Positions 32,776-41,601 of a stretch of DNA of 64,000 nucleotides are shown here, piece by piece. Every line of letters starts with the position of its first letter. The stretch's first letter is position 1. The stretch covers positions 102,298 to 166,297 of the forward strand of contig CATKXY010000003.1 of assembly GCA_949840915.1 (NCBI GenBank), given 5' to 3'. The translations under genes were made by a program, and so were the position numbers. This DNA comes from an uncultured Lachnospiraceae bacterium (lineage in GTDB: Bacteria > Bacillota > Clostridia > Lachnospirales > Lachnospiraceae). The notes under the pieces were generated by a model. The model saw nothing but the letters and a program-made list of their open reading frames with translations, was not told the DNA's origin and made no database searches.

Positions 32776-33696
32776 TCAATTGTTTGCCAGAGACATAAGT
32801 TCTTCCAGCATTTTGGGCAGTTCCGAATCCATGTTTTCATCTGAGAACTGGCAGGTGCCGACTTTCCTGTGGCCGCCGCCATTGTACTTGAGCATGAGAC
32901 TTCCTACGTCCACGTTGGAGGTCTTGTTTAAAATGCTGTAGCCCACTGCGGCAGAGCAGCCCTGCCCGCCCCGTCCGCTCACGATCCAAGCGGAGATATT
33001 CTGCTCCGGATACATGCTGTAGATCAGAAAACGGTTGCCGGAGTAGATGGGATTCACACCTCTTAAGTCGGAGACGATCACATTGCCTTCCACGCGAGTG
33101 TACTGTTTGACCATGGCCATGAATTTCTCGGTCTGCTCGTTGTAAACGGCGATGCGCTCCTTTACGTCGGGGAGATTCAGAATGTCATCCGTGCTCATGG
33201 TGCGGCAGGCATCTATCAGCTGCTCCATGAGCTGATAGTTAGAGATGGTAAAATCACGCCATCTGCCGAGGCCGGTTCTCGGATCCATGAGAAACCCGAC
33301 CAGAATCCATCCCTCGGGATGCTGAATCTCGTCGATCGTGAGATTGCCGGAGTCCACTTTGTCAACTGCCTCCATCATTTCGTCAAACTGGGGAAAACGC
33401 TCCCTGCCTCCGTAATACTCATAAATAATACGCGCACAGGAGGGGGTGATACGGCTTTCACCCTTATACTTTCCGGCAAGCTGCAGTCTCTCGTGCTCGC
33501 TGGAGTGATGGTCAAACCAAAGTCCGCATCCCTCTACATAGGGCACATTAGCAAGACAGTCATCCTCTGTAACTTCCACAAGACCATCCTGCAGATCCTT
33601 GGGATGTGCAAATTTCCAGTGGTCGATGATGCCGGCTTCCTTCAGAAGAGCGCCACATGCAAGACCATCGAAGTCTGAACGTGTAATTAATCTCAT
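32776..33696 (-). CDS. DHH-family phosphoesterase
   Basis: A 306-residue protein with RSDFDGLACGALLKEAG near the N-terminus, GLWFDHHSSEHER (the DHH motif) at about 67, and a C-terminal DHHA1-like GGGHRKVGTCQFS. This is the layout of oligoribonucleases, exopolyphosphatases and related Mn-dependent phosphoesterases. The substrate is not evident; the form with WFDHHSSE is frequent in clostridia as an uncharacterised exopolyphosphatase-like protein. AGGAGATTG precedes the ATG on the minus strand. It lies between a bidirectional terminator and tRNA-Ala. Confidence 0.88.
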   Translation of the reverse strand: MRLITRSDFDGLACGALLKEAGIIDHWKFAHPKDLQDGLVEVTEDDCLANVPYVEGCGLWFDHHSSEHERLQLAGKYKGESRITPSCARIIYEYYGGRERFPQFDEMMEAVDKVDSGNLTIDEIQHPEGWILVGFLMDPRTGLGRWRDFTISNYQLMEQLIDACRTMSTDDILNLPDVKERIAVYNEQTEKFMAMVKQYTRVEGNVIVSDLRGVNPIYSGNRFLIYSMYPEQNISAWIVSGRGGQGCSAAVGYSILNKTSNVDVGSLMLKYNGGGHRKVGTCQFSDENMDSELPKMLEELMSLANN

Positions 33697-33745
33697 GACA
33701 ATCTCCTTTTATATGTACTTTTATCTCATTCTTAAATAATGAAAA

Positions 33746-33818
<73 letters not shown>

Positions 33819-33909
33819 GTATCAGGAAATTTGAACAAAGCTATTATATCACAGCTATATCTAAAATGGAAGAAAAAAAAGAAAAAGTCAGACTGCATGA
33901 AAAAAATGG

Positions 33910-33937
33910 TTGACAAATACTTTTATAATGATATAAT
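33910..33937 (+). promoter_or_regulatory. Promoter of the fatty-acid synthesis operon
   Basis: TTGACA (33910-33915) and TATAAT (33932-33937) with a 16-base spacer, about 75 bases ahead of fabH. Confidence 0.8.
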
Positions 33938-33953
33938 TTGAAAAGCAAAGTAA

Positions 33954-33969
33954 TTGATTTTAAAATCAA
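33954..33969. promoter_or_regulatory. Palindromic operator candidate (FabT-like) ahead of fabH
   Basis: TTGATTTTAAAATCAA is a perfect 16-bp palindrome about 17 bases after the -10 box. Known FabT sites in streptococci and relatives are of the form TTTGAttATCAAA, which this resembles. A MarR-family gene closes the operon. Binding is inferred. Confidence 0.65.
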
Positions 33970-34010
33970 AATATTTTAAAAGAAAAGTTTATGGAGAGTG
34001 GAGAGCCATT

Positions 34011-34973
34011 ATGATCGGAAAAATACTGGGCACAGGTTCCTGTGTACCTGCACAGAGCTGGGATAACAATAAACTCTCTGAAATGGTAGATACCAATGAT
34101 GAGTGGATCAGAGAACGCACGGGAATTGTGACACGCCATGTGGCGCAGAGCGGAGAGTCCACTGCAGCTCTGGCAGCAGGCGCCGCAAGGGCTGCGCTGG
34201 AGAACGCAGGGCTGGGGGCTGAAGCGCTGGATTTGATCATAGTGGCTACGGTCTCGCCGGAAAATCTGGTGCCCTGCACGGCCTGCCAGGTTCAGGAGGC
34301 CCTGGGAGCGGGGGCGGCTACCTGCTTTGACTTGAACGGCGCCTGTACGGGATTTCTGCTGGCCATGAACACGGCGCAGGCTTATCTGGCACAGGGAATA
34401 TACCGCACCGCTCTGATCGTCGGGGCAGAATGTCTCTCCAATCTTACGGATTGGAAGGACAGATCCACCTGTATCCTGTTCGGAGACGGGGCGGGAGCGG
34501 CGGTCCTTCAGGCGCAGCCAAAGGGACGCTATGCCCAGGTGACACATTCCGAGGGAGATAGGGGAGCGGTGCTCACCTGCGCCAGCCGGAACCGCAGAGA
34601 ATTCGGGGAAACCGGCGGACCGGAGACTTTTCTTCGCATGGACGGCGGCGAAGTGTTTAAATTCGCGGTGTCCAGAGTTCCCCGGGTAATCGCTGAGCTT
34701 CTGGAGAAGGAGGCGGTCGCTTTGGAGGAGATCGATTACTTTGTCCTGCATCAAGCCAATGCCCGCATCGTCGCAGCAGTGGCAAAGCGGCTGGGAGGAG
34801 ATCCGGAAAGATTTCCCCTGAATATAGCCGAGTACGGCAATACCTCATCCGCAAGCATTCCCATTTTGCTGGATGAGTTAAACCGGGCGGGAAAGCTTCG
34901 TCGGGGCATGAAGCTCATACTGGCCGGCTTTGGCGGAGGACTTTCCTACGGGGCGAGTCTGATCGTCTGGTAA
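34011..34973 (+). CDS. fabH: 3-oxoacyl-ACP synthase III
   Basis: FabH condenses acetyl-CoA or branched acyl-CoA with malonyl-ACP to begin fatty-acid synthesis. The 320-residue protein shows the triad: Cys in LNGACTGFLLAMN (about 111), His in YFVLHQANARI and Asn in EYGNTSSASIPILL. TNDEWIRERTGI near the start and GAGLSYGASLIVW-like glycine end (FGGGLSYGA) match the family. I start at ATG 34011 after GTGGAGAG; the longer frame from 33954 would begin in the operator. It is the first gene of the operon. Confidence 0.96.
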   Translation: MIGKILGTGSCVPAQSWDNNKLSEMVDTNDEWIRERTGIVTRHVAQSGESTAALAAGAARAALENAGLGAEALDLIIVATVSPENLVPCTACQVQEALGAGAATCFDLNGACTGFLLAMNTAQAYLAQGIYRTALIVGAECLSNLTDWKDRSTCILFGDGAGAAVLQAQPKGRYAQVTHSEGDRGAVLTCASRNRREFGETGGPETFLRMDGGEVFKFAVSRVPRVIAELLEKEAVALEEIDYFVLHQANARIVAAVAKRLGGDPERFPLNIAEYGNTSSASIPILLDELNRAGKLRRGMKLILAGFGGGLSYGASLIVW

Positions 34974-35006
34974 TAGTTTGAGAAAATCAGAAAAGGAGAG
35001 CAGAAC

Positions 35007-35225
35007 ATGTTAGACAAGATTAAGGAAATTGTAGCGGATTCATTGGGAGTTGCCCAGGAGACTCTGACGGCAGAGACTTCTTTTCAGGAGGATTTGAACG
35101 CAGATTCACTGGATTTGTTTGAGCTGGTAATGGCGCTTGAGGAGGCCACAGGAGTGGAGATCCCTTCCGAGGAGCTGCCGAATATCAAGACACTTGGGGA
35201 TGTGGAAAAATATCTGAAGGCATAG
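35007..35225 (+). CDS. acpP: Acyl carrier protein
   Basis: A 72-residue acidic protein with the phosphopantetheine attachment motif DLNADSLDLFELVMALEE, Ser34 being the modified residue. It carries the growing acyl chain between the enzymes of this operon. AAAGGAGAG precedes the ATG. Confidence 0.97.
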   Translation: MLDKIKEIVADSLGVAQETLTAETSFQEDLNADSLDLFELVMALEEATGVEIPSEELPNIKTLGDVEKYLKA

Positions 35226-35241
35226 AAGAGAGGAAGAGCGC

Positions 35242-36201
35242 ATGAAGACAGAAATCACCGAATTGTTGGGGATTGAGTATCCCATTATACAGGGCGGTAT
35301 GGCTTGGGTGGCCGAGCATCATCTGGCGGCAGCCGTCAGTGAGGCCGGGGGACTGGGCCTTATCGGAGCGGCCAACGCGCCTGCCGACTGGGTGCGTGAG
35401 CAGATCCGTGCCGCCAGGAAGCTGACTGACAAACCCTTCGGCGTCAATATCATGCTCATGAGCCCTTATGCGGAGGAAGTGGCCAGAGTCGTGGCCGAGG
35501 AGGGTGTCTCCGTGGTTACCACCGGCGCCGGAAATCCCGAAAAGTATATGGAGCAGTGGAAGAGTGCCGGAATCAAGGTGATTCCCGTGGTGGCATCCGT
35601 GGCGCTGGCAAAGCGTCTGGAGCGCAGCGGTGTGGACGCCGTGGTAGCTGAAGGCACGGAGGCCGGCGGGCATATCGGAGAGCTCACCACAATGGTTCTG
35701 GTGCCTCAGGTGGCAGACGCCGTGGGGATTCCTGTCATAGCGGCCGGAGGGATCGCGGACGGCCGCGGCGTGGCGGCGGCGTTTATGCTGGGAGCGTCGG
35801 GCTGTCAGCTCGGCACCCGATTTGTGGCCACTGAGGAAGCTGTAGTGCATGAGCGCTACAAAGAATACATATTGAAGGCTAAGGATATCGACACCAAGGT
35901 GACAGGCCGCAGCACCGGCCATCCCGTGAGATGCCTGCGCAATCAGATGACCAGAGAGTATCTGCGCATCGAGGCGGAGGGCGTGGACTTCGAGAAGTTG
36001 GAGCTTATGACTGTGGGCGGGCTTCGGCGCGCCGTGGTGGACGGAGATGTGGAGAATGGAAATGTCATGGCGGGTCAGTGCGCCGGAATGATCAAAGACA
36101 TTCTCACCTGCAGGGAGGTCATGGAAAAACTCATGAGCGAGGCGGGAGAGGTACTGGCAAAGAAAACAGTTGATTTCAAAGTTGATTCTAACGCCGTCTG
36201 A
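35242..36201 (+). CDS. fabK: Enoyl-ACP reductase II (FMN-dependent)
   Basis: A 319-residue FMN protein of the nitronate-monooxygenase fold. ITELLGIEYPIIQGGMAWVAEHHLAAAVSEAGGLGLIG (in pieces) is the FabK opening. GVNIMLMSP, VVAEGTEAGGHIGE and PVIAAGGIADGRGVAAAFMLGASGCQLGTRF are the FMN-phosphate segments. FabK reduces the enoyl-ACP double bond using NAD(P)H. The genomic place between acpP and fabD makes FabK rather than 2-nitropropane dioxygenase the right name. No fabI, fabL or fabV is in the window. Confidence 0.95.
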   Translation: MKTEITELLGIEYPIIQGGMAWVAEHHLAAAVSEAGGLGLIGAANAPADWVREQIRAARKLTDKPFGVNIMLMSPYAEEVARVVAEEGVSVVTTGAGNPEKYMEQWKSAGIKVIPVVASVALAKRLERSGVDAVVAEGTEAGGHIGELTTMVLVPQVADAVGIPVIAAGGIADGRGVAAAFMLGASGCQLGTRFVATEEAVVHERYKEYILKAKDIDTKVTGRSTGHPVRCLRNQMTREYLRIEAEGVDFEKLELMTVGGLRRAVVDGDVENGNVMAGQCAGMIKDILTCREVMEKLMSEAGEVLAKKTVDFKVDSNAV

Positions 36202-36221
36202 GCGGTAAAACAGGAGGAATT

Positions 36222-37145
36222 ATGGGTAAGATCGCGTTTGTGTTTCCGGGCCAGGGCGCTCAAAAGGCGGGAATGGGGCTGGATTTTTACAAGGAATATC
36301 CGTCTGCGAGAGAAATCTATGAGAAAGCCGGAGCATGGCTTGGCATGGATGTCAAGGAGCTTTGTTTTGAAGAAAATGACAGACTCAACCAGACACAGTA
36401 CACGCAGGCTGCCATGGTGACTACCTCCATGGCCATGGAGCGGGTGATCGAGGAGCGCGGACTGCATGCTGACATCACGGCGGGTCTGAGTCTGGGCGAA
36501 TACTGTGCCATTGTCACAGCGGGGGCCATGAGCCTTCGGGATGCCATTGTGACAGTGAGGAAGAGAGGACTTCTCATGGAGGAGGCCGTGCCTGCAGGGC
36601 AGGGAGGAATGGCTGCGGTGCTGGGCATGGAGGCTGATGTCATCGAACGGATTCTTGAACCCATCGCCCAGGTGAGCATTGCGAATTATAACTGTCCGGG
36701 GCAGATCGTGATCACCGGCATGCGTCAGGGACTGGATGCCGCCATGGATGCGCTGAAGGGAGCCGGGGCGAAACGGGTGATTGAGCTGACGGTCAGCGGC
36801 CCTTTCCACTCGGAGATGCTCTCGGAGGCGGGAAACAGACTGGCGGCAGAGCTGGAATATGTAGAGCTGAAAGCTTTAAACATTCCGTATGTCACAAATG
36901 TGACAGCGGAGACCGTGAAGGATACAGCCCCGATCAAAGAGCTTCTGGCCAGACAGATCGCTTCTCCTGTCAGATGGCAGCAGAGTGTGGAGCACATGAT
37001 TGCGGAGGGTGCGGACACCTTTGTGGAGATCGGCCCCGGGAGGACCCTCACAGGATTTATGAAAAAGATAAACAGGGATGTGACGGTTTATAATATCGAG
37101 ACGGTTGCGGACATGAATGAAGTTCTGTCGAAATTGGGCTGCTGA
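36222..37145 (+). CDS. fabD: Malonyl-CoA:ACP transacylase
   Basis: FabD loads malonyl groups onto ACP. The 307-residue protein has FVFPGQGAQKAGMG at the N-terminus, the nucleophile motif AGLSLGEYCAI (Ser90; the usual GHSLGE has L in place of H) and VSGPFHSEML with the catalytic histidine, then GPGRTLTGFMKK. AGGAGG lies just ahead of the ATG, 20 bases after fabK. Confidence 0.96.
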   Translation: MGKIAFVFPGQGAQKAGMGLDFYKEYPSAREIYEKAGAWLGMDVKELCFEENDRLNQTQYTQAAMVTTSMAMERVIEERGLHADITAGLSLGEYCAIVTAGAMSLRDAIVTVRKRGLLMEEAVPAGQGGMAAVLGMEADVIERILEPIAQVSIANYNCPGQIVITGMRQGLDAAMDALKGAGAKRVIELTVSGPFHSEMLSEAGNRLAAELEYVELKALNIPYVTNVTAETVKDTAPIKELLARQIASPVRWQQSVEHMIAEGADTFVEIGPGRTLTGFMKKINRDVTVYNIETVADMNEVLSKLGC

Positions 37146-37170
37146 GTGTAAAAGGGATGTGAGGTGTAGT

Positions 37171-37932
37171 ATGAAAAAGGATTCGGGAACAGATAGAAGG
37201 GTGGCGATCATCACAGGCGCCTCCCGCGGTATCGGCAGGGCAATCGCACACAGACTTGCGGCGGAAGGAATTCTGGTGGTGGTCAATTACAGCGGTTCCG
37301 CCGATGCGGCGAAGGCAGTATGCCGGGAGATCGCGGAGGAGACAGAGGGCGCGGAGGCGGTGAGCTATGGCTGTGACGTCAGCAATTTTGGAGCCTGTGA
37401 GGCTTTTTTCAGGGAAATTATCGAAAGATACGGACGGCTGGACATTCTGGTAAACAATGCGGGGATCACAAGGGACGGATTGCTTATGGCTATGTCCGAA
37501 GCGGATTTCTCCAGGGTGCTGGACGTCAATCTCAAAGGAACTTTCCACTGTATCAGGCAGGCAGCGAGACAGATGCTGAAGCAAAGAGGCGGCAGGATCG
37601 TCAATATCTCCTCTGTGGTGGGGCTGCACGGCAATGCGGGGCAGGCCAATTATGCCGCTTCCAAGGCGGGCGTCATCGGGCTGACCAAGAGTGCAGCCAA
37701 GGAGCTGGGCTCCCGCGGCATTACGGTGAATGCTGTTGCTCCCGGTTTTATAGACACGGATATGACGCAGAAGCTGTCAGAGAAGGTGCGGGCGGACGCT
37801 TCCGCCGCCATTGCGCTGGGACATTTCGGAAGACCGGAGGATGTGGCGGACGCGGTGGCGTTTCTGGTGTCGGAGCAGGCTTCCTATATCACCGGGCAGG
37901 TGCTTGGTGTGGACGGCGGCATGAGTATGTGA
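37171..37932 (+). CDS. fabG: 3-oxoacyl-ACP reductase
   Basis: A 253-residue short-chain dehydrogenase: VAIITGASRGIGRAIAHRLA (cofactor loop), LVNNAGITRDGLLMAMSEADF, the catalytic NISSVVG...YAASKAGVIGLTKS (Tyr-x3-Lys) and APGFIDTDMTQKL, all typical for FabG. I start at ATG 37171; the frame is open back to 37117 but that overlaps fabD and has no ribosome site. It reduces 3-oxoacyl-ACP with NADPH. Confidence 0.96.
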   Translation: MKKDSGTDRRVAIITGASRGIGRAIAHRLAAEGILVVVNYSGSADAAKAVCREIAEETEGAEAVSYGCDVSNFGACEAFFREIIERYGRLDILVNNAGITRDGLLMAMSEADFSRVLDVNLKGTFHCIRQAARQMLKQRGGRIVNISSVVGLHGNAGQANYAASKAGVIGLTKSAAKELGSRGITVNAVAPGFIDTDMTQKLSEKVRADASAAIALGHFGRPEDVADAVAFLVSEQASYITGQVLGVDGGMSM

Positions 37933-37954
37933 CAGGAGATTAGCGGAGGATAGC

Positions 37955-39193
37955 ATGAAAAGACGAGTTGTAGTGACGGGAATGGGGGCTGTAACTCCCC
38001 TTGGAAATGATGTGGAAACCTTTTGGAATGCTGTGAAGCAGGAGCAGATCGGTATAGACAAAATCACGCGGTTTGACACTGCGGATTATAAGGTGAAGCT
38101 TGCTGCGGAGGTGAAGGACTTTGACCCGGGCAGATATCTGGATGCAAGATCGGCCAGAAGGATGGAACTGTTTTCCCAGTATGCGGTGGCGGCGGCTCTG
38201 TCTGCCATGGAGGATGCGGGGATTGATATGGAACAGGAGGATCCTTTCCGTGTGGGTGTGATCGTCGGCTCCGGCGTTGGCAGTCTGCAGGCTACGGAGA
38301 CTGCGGTTCTGAAACTGAATGAAAAGGGCCCCTCCAGAGTGGATCCCCTACTGGTGCCCAAGATGATCTCCAATATGGCTGCGGGCAATGTGTCCATCGC
38401 CACGGGAGCCCGGGGCAAATGCACCAATGTGGTGACAGCCTGTGCCACAGGAACCCATTGCATAGGCGATGCATTCCGTGCAATCGCGTACAATGATGCG
38501 GATGTGATGATCGCGGGAGGTACGGAGGCGGCGGTCTGCCCCATCGGTGTGGCCGGATTTATGGCATTGACAGCGCTGACTACCAGTGAGGATCCGGAGC
38601 GTGCTTCCATCCCCTTTGACAAGGACAGAGGCGGCTTTGTCATAGGAGAGGGCGCAGGTATTGTGGTTCTGGAGGAGCTGGAGCATGCGCAGCGCAGAGG
38701 AGCCCGTATTCTGGCCGAGGTTGTGGGATATGGAGCTACCGGAGACGCTTATCATATCACTTCCCCCTCGGAGGACGGAAGCGGTGCGGCCAGAGCCATG
38801 ACGGACGCCATGGCGGAGGCGGGTATCGCGCCGGAGAAGGTTGATTATATCAATGCTCACGGCACCGGCACGCACCACAATGATCTCTTTGAGACCAGAG
38901 CCATCAAAGCGGCTTTTGGGGATGCGGCCTACGCTCTGAAGATCAATTCCACCAAGTCTATGATCGGCCATCTTCTGGGCGCGGCAGGCGGTGTGGAGTT
39001 CATAGTTTGTGTCAAGAGTATTCAGGACGGCTTTATTCATCGCACCATGGGCACACAGGAGACGGAGGATGAACTGGATCTGGACTATGTTCTGGGCGCT
39101 CCGGTGATTCAGGATATCAATTATGCCATGAGCAATTCTCTCGGATTCGGCGGACACAACGCGTCGATTCTTGTGAAAAAGTATGCGGAATGA
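37955..39193 (+). CDS. fabF: 3-oxoacyl-ACP synthase II
   Basis: A 412-residue condensing enzyme for chain elongation: RRVVVTGMGAVTPLGNDVETFW, the catalytic cysteine in VVTACATGTHCIGDA, then HGTGTHHNDLFE and KSMIGHLLGAAGGVE carrying the two histidines, and NSLGFGGHNASILVKK. AGCGGAGGA precedes the ATG. No fabB paralogue is seen. Confidence 0.96.
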   Translation: MKRRVVVTGMGAVTPLGNDVETFWNAVKQEQIGIDKITRFDTADYKVKLAAEVKDFDPGRYLDARSARRMELFSQYAVAAALSAMEDAGIDMEQEDPFRVGVIVGSGVGSLQATETAVLKLNEKGPSRVDPLLVPKMISNMAAGNVSIATGARGKCTNVVTACATGTHCIGDAFRAIAYNDADVMIAGGTEAAVCPIGVAGFMALTALTTSEDPERASIPFDKDRGGFVIGEGAGIVVLEELEHAQRRGARILAEVVGYGATGDAYHITSPSEDGSGAARAMTDAMAEAGIAPEKVDYINAHGTGTHHNDLFETRAIKAAFGDAAYALKINSTKSMIGHLLGAAGGVEFIVCVKSIQDGFIHRTMGTQETEDELDLDYVLGAPVIQDINYAMSNSLGFGGHNASILVKKYAE

Positions 39194-39220
39194 TCAGGAA
39201 ACGCAGAGAGAAGGGAGAGG

Positions 39221-39730
39221 ATGGAAAAAATGGAGAAGATGGAATACGAACAGATCATCGGGTTAATAGATCATGTGGCTGCCTCGGGGCTGAGTTCTTT
39301 CACCTATGAGGAGGAGGGGCTGAAGCTGTCCATGAAGGGCAGGCAGCCTGCTGCCGTTTCTGCCTCTTTGGCAGCCATGCACCGGGAGAATGGCTCCGCA
39401 GTCGTGGTTCAGGCCGGGGAGATTCCGTTTGCGGCGGATTCGGGACTCGGGACAGACGGGGAGGGCGCAGCCGGTCAGAATATAGTTCAGGACGGCGGGA
39501 AAATTGTCACTTCTCCCCTGGTGGGCACTTTTTATGTCGCTCCGGCCGAGGACGCAGAGCCCTATGTCAGCGTGGGCGACCAGGTGAAAAAAGGTCAGGT
39601 TCTGGCGATTGTAGAGGCGATGAAGCTGATGAATGAGATCGAGAGTGATTTTGACGGTGTGGTGAAAAAGATTCTGGTACAGGACGGCGAGCCGGTGGAG
39701 TACGGGCAGCCGCTGTTTTGTCTGGAATGA
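39221..39730 (+). CDS. accB: Biotin carboxyl carrier protein of acetyl-CoA carboxylase
   Basis: A 169-residue protein: an N-terminal helix (YEQIIGLIDHVAASGLSSFTYEEEGLKLSM), a flexible alanine/glycine-rich linker, and a C-terminal biotinyl domain VTSPLVGTFYVAPAEDAEPYVSVGD (in pieces) with AIVEAMKLMNEIES. The lysine of EAMKLMN (about 135) carries biotin. It shuttles carboxylate between AccC and the carboxyltransferase. Confidence 0.96.
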   Translation: MEKMEKMEYEQIIGLIDHVAASGLSSFTYEEEGLKLSMKGRQPAAVSASLAAMHRENGSAVVVQAGEIPFAADSGLGTDGEGAAGQNIVQDGGKIVTSPLVGTFYVAPAEDAEPYVSVGDQVKKGQVLAIVEAMKLMNEIESDFDGVVKKILVQDGEPVEYGQPLFCLE

Positions 39731-39765
39731 CCCAAACGGCCGTAGAGACGGCAGACAGGAGTTTT

Positions 39766-40194
39766 ATGAACGCATTGAATGTTAAACAGATTGAAGAGAT
39801 TATCCCGCACAGACATCCGTTTTTATTGCTGGACGGCATAGAGGACTATGTGCCGGGCGAGTATGCCGTCGGATATAAATGTGTGACTTTCAGGGAGGAT
39901 TTCTTTGCGGGACATTTTCCGAAGGAGCCGGTGATGCCTGGCGTTTTGATTGTGGAGGCGCTGGCACAGGCCGGAGCCGTGGCCATCTTGTCCATGCCGG
40001 AAAACGCGGGGAAGATCGCGTATTTTGGCGGTGTGGACAACTGCCGTTTCAAAGGAAAGGTGGTACCCGGGGACAGACTTCGTCTCGAGACCAGGATCAT
40101 CAGGATAAAGGGACCTGTGGGCGTCGGCGAGGCGAAGGCGTTTGTGGGTGAGAAGCTGGTGGTTAAGGCGGAGCTGACCTTCGCCGTAGGTTAA
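39766..40194 (+). CDS. fabZ: 3-hydroxyacyl-ACP dehydratase
   Basis: A 142-residue hot-dog dehydratase: LNVKQIEEIIPHRHPFLLLD with the catalytic histidine, HFPKEPVMPGVLIVEALAQAG with the catalytic glutamate, and KIAYFGGVDNCRFKGKVVPGD. I start at ATG 39766, preceded by AGGAG. An ATG at 39727 overlapping the accB stop is possible but has no ribosome site. Its place between accB and accC is a known clostridial/streptococcal arrangement. Confidence 0.95.
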   Translation: MNALNVKQIEEIIPHRHPFLLLDGIEDYVPGEYAVGYKCVTFREDFFAGHFPKEPVMPGVLIVEALAQAGAVAILSMPENAGKIAYFGGVDNCRFKGKVVPGDRLRLETRIIRIKGPVGVGEAKAFVGEKLVVKAELTFAVG

Positions 40195-40239
40195 GTTTGA
40201 AGATTCCTTTCAAACTGTTTATAGGAGTGAAGACAGAGC

Positions 40240-41601
40240 ATGATTCGGAAGTTATTGATCGCCAATCGCGGCGAGATCGCGGTGCGGATTATCAGAGCGT
40301 GCAGGGAATTGGGAATTGAGACGGTTGCAGTGTACTCGGAGGCCGACGCGGGGAGCCTCCACTCGGAGCTTGCGGATGAGGCGGTGTGTATTGGACCCGG
40401 GCCGTCAGCGGACAGCTATCTGAATATGGAGAGGATCATGAGCGCGGCCATGATCACCGGTGCGGACGCCATTCATCCCGGGTACGGTTTCCTGTCGGAG
40501 AATGCCCGGTTTGCGGAATTCTGCGAGCGATGCAGTATGACCTTTGTGGGGCCGCCCTCTCAGGTGATCGCTGATCTGGGCAATAAGCAGGCGGCCAGAA
40601 ACACCATGGTGGCCGCAGGGGTTCCGGTGATCCCCGGCACGGATCATCCCGTGAGGGAGGTTGAGGAGGGGCTTGCTCTGGCTGCGGACATCGGCTATCC
40701 CATCATTGTGAAGGCAGTGCTGGGCGGCGGAGGAAAGGGCATGCGGACGGCTTTTTCGGAGGAGGAGTTCGAGAAGGCTTTTCTCACGGCTCAGAAGGAG
40801 GCACAGGCGGCCTTCGGCGACGACAATATGTATCTGGAACACTTTGTGGAACATCCCAGACATATTGAATTTCAGATCCTGGCCGACAATGAAGGCAATG
40901 TGATCCATCTGGGTGAACGTGACTGTTCGGTTCAGAGAAAGCATCAGAAGATGATCGAGGAGTCTCCGTCGCCGGCAGTCTCCCGTGAGCTTCGGGAGAA
41001 GATGGGCGAGACTGCAGTGCGCGCGGCAAAGGCGGCTCACTATGTCAGTGCGGGCACTATCGAGTTTTTGCTGGAGGGCGACGGGAGATTCTATTTTATG
41101 GAGATGAACACCCGGATTCAGGTGGAGCATCCGGTTACGGAGTGGGTGACAGACGTAGATCTGATCAAGGAACAGATTCGGATTGCGGCCGGAATGCCCT
41201 TGAGCATCCGTCAGGAGGATGTTCAGATTAAGGGGCATGCTATCGAGTGCCGCATTAATGCCGAGAATCCTCAGAAAAACTTCCGCCCCTCGCCGGGGCG
41301 TATTTCCACCCTTCATCTGCCCGGAGGGCAGGGAATCCGTGTGGACACGGGAATATACAGCGGCTATCAGATTCCTCCCTACTATGATTCCATGCTGGCG
41401 AAGCTGATCGTACACGGAGAGGACAGACCCCGGGCCATTGCCAAGATGCTCAGCGCCATGGGCGAGGTGATCATCGGCGGTGTGGACACCAATGTGGATT
41501 ATCAGTTTGCGATCTTAAGTGACGCCGACTATCAGGCGGGCAAGGTTAATGTGGATTTTCTAAAAGATCATGAGATCGGCGGTGTGAAGATTGAAGAGTA
41601 A
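40240..41601 (+). CDS. accC: Biotin carboxylase subunit of acetyl-CoA carboxylase
   Basis: A 453-residue ATP-grasp carboxylase: KLLIANRGEIAVRIIRACRELGI, HPGYGFLSENARFAEFCE, the glycine loop KAVLGGGGKGMR, YLEHFVEHPRHIEFQILAD, ERDCSVQRKHQK and MEMNTRIQVEHPVTE (active-site residues). It carboxylates biotin on AccB with bicarbonate and ATP. The end overlaps the start of the carboxyltransferase gene by 11 bases. Confidence 0.97.
   Translation: MIRKLLIANRGEIAVRIIRACRELGIETVAVYSEADAGSLHSELADEAVCIGPGPSADSYLNMERIMSAAMITGADAIHPGYGFLSENARFAEFCERCSMTFVGPPSQVIADLGNKQAARNTMVAAGVPVIPGTDHPVREVEEGLALAADIGYPIIVKAVLGGGGKGMRTAFSEEEFEKAFLTAQKEAQAAFGDDNMYLEHFVEHPRHIEFQILADNEGNVIHLGERDCSVQRKHQKMIEESPSPAVSRELREKMGETAVRAAKAAHYVSAGTIEFLLEGDGRFYFMEMNTRIQVEHPVTEWVTDVDLIKEQIRIAAGMPLSIRQEDVQIKGHAIECRINAENPQKNFRPSPGRISTLHLPGGQGIRVDTGIYSGYQIPPYYDSMLAKLIVHGEDRPRAIAKMLSAMGEVIIGGVDTNVDYQFAILSDADYQAGKVNVDFLKDHEIGGVKIEE

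Noticed and set aside
36075..36809. Long minus-strand frames inside fabK/fabD and other fatty-acid genes
   Set aside because: They are antisense shadows of well-conserved enzymes in G+C-rich sequence.
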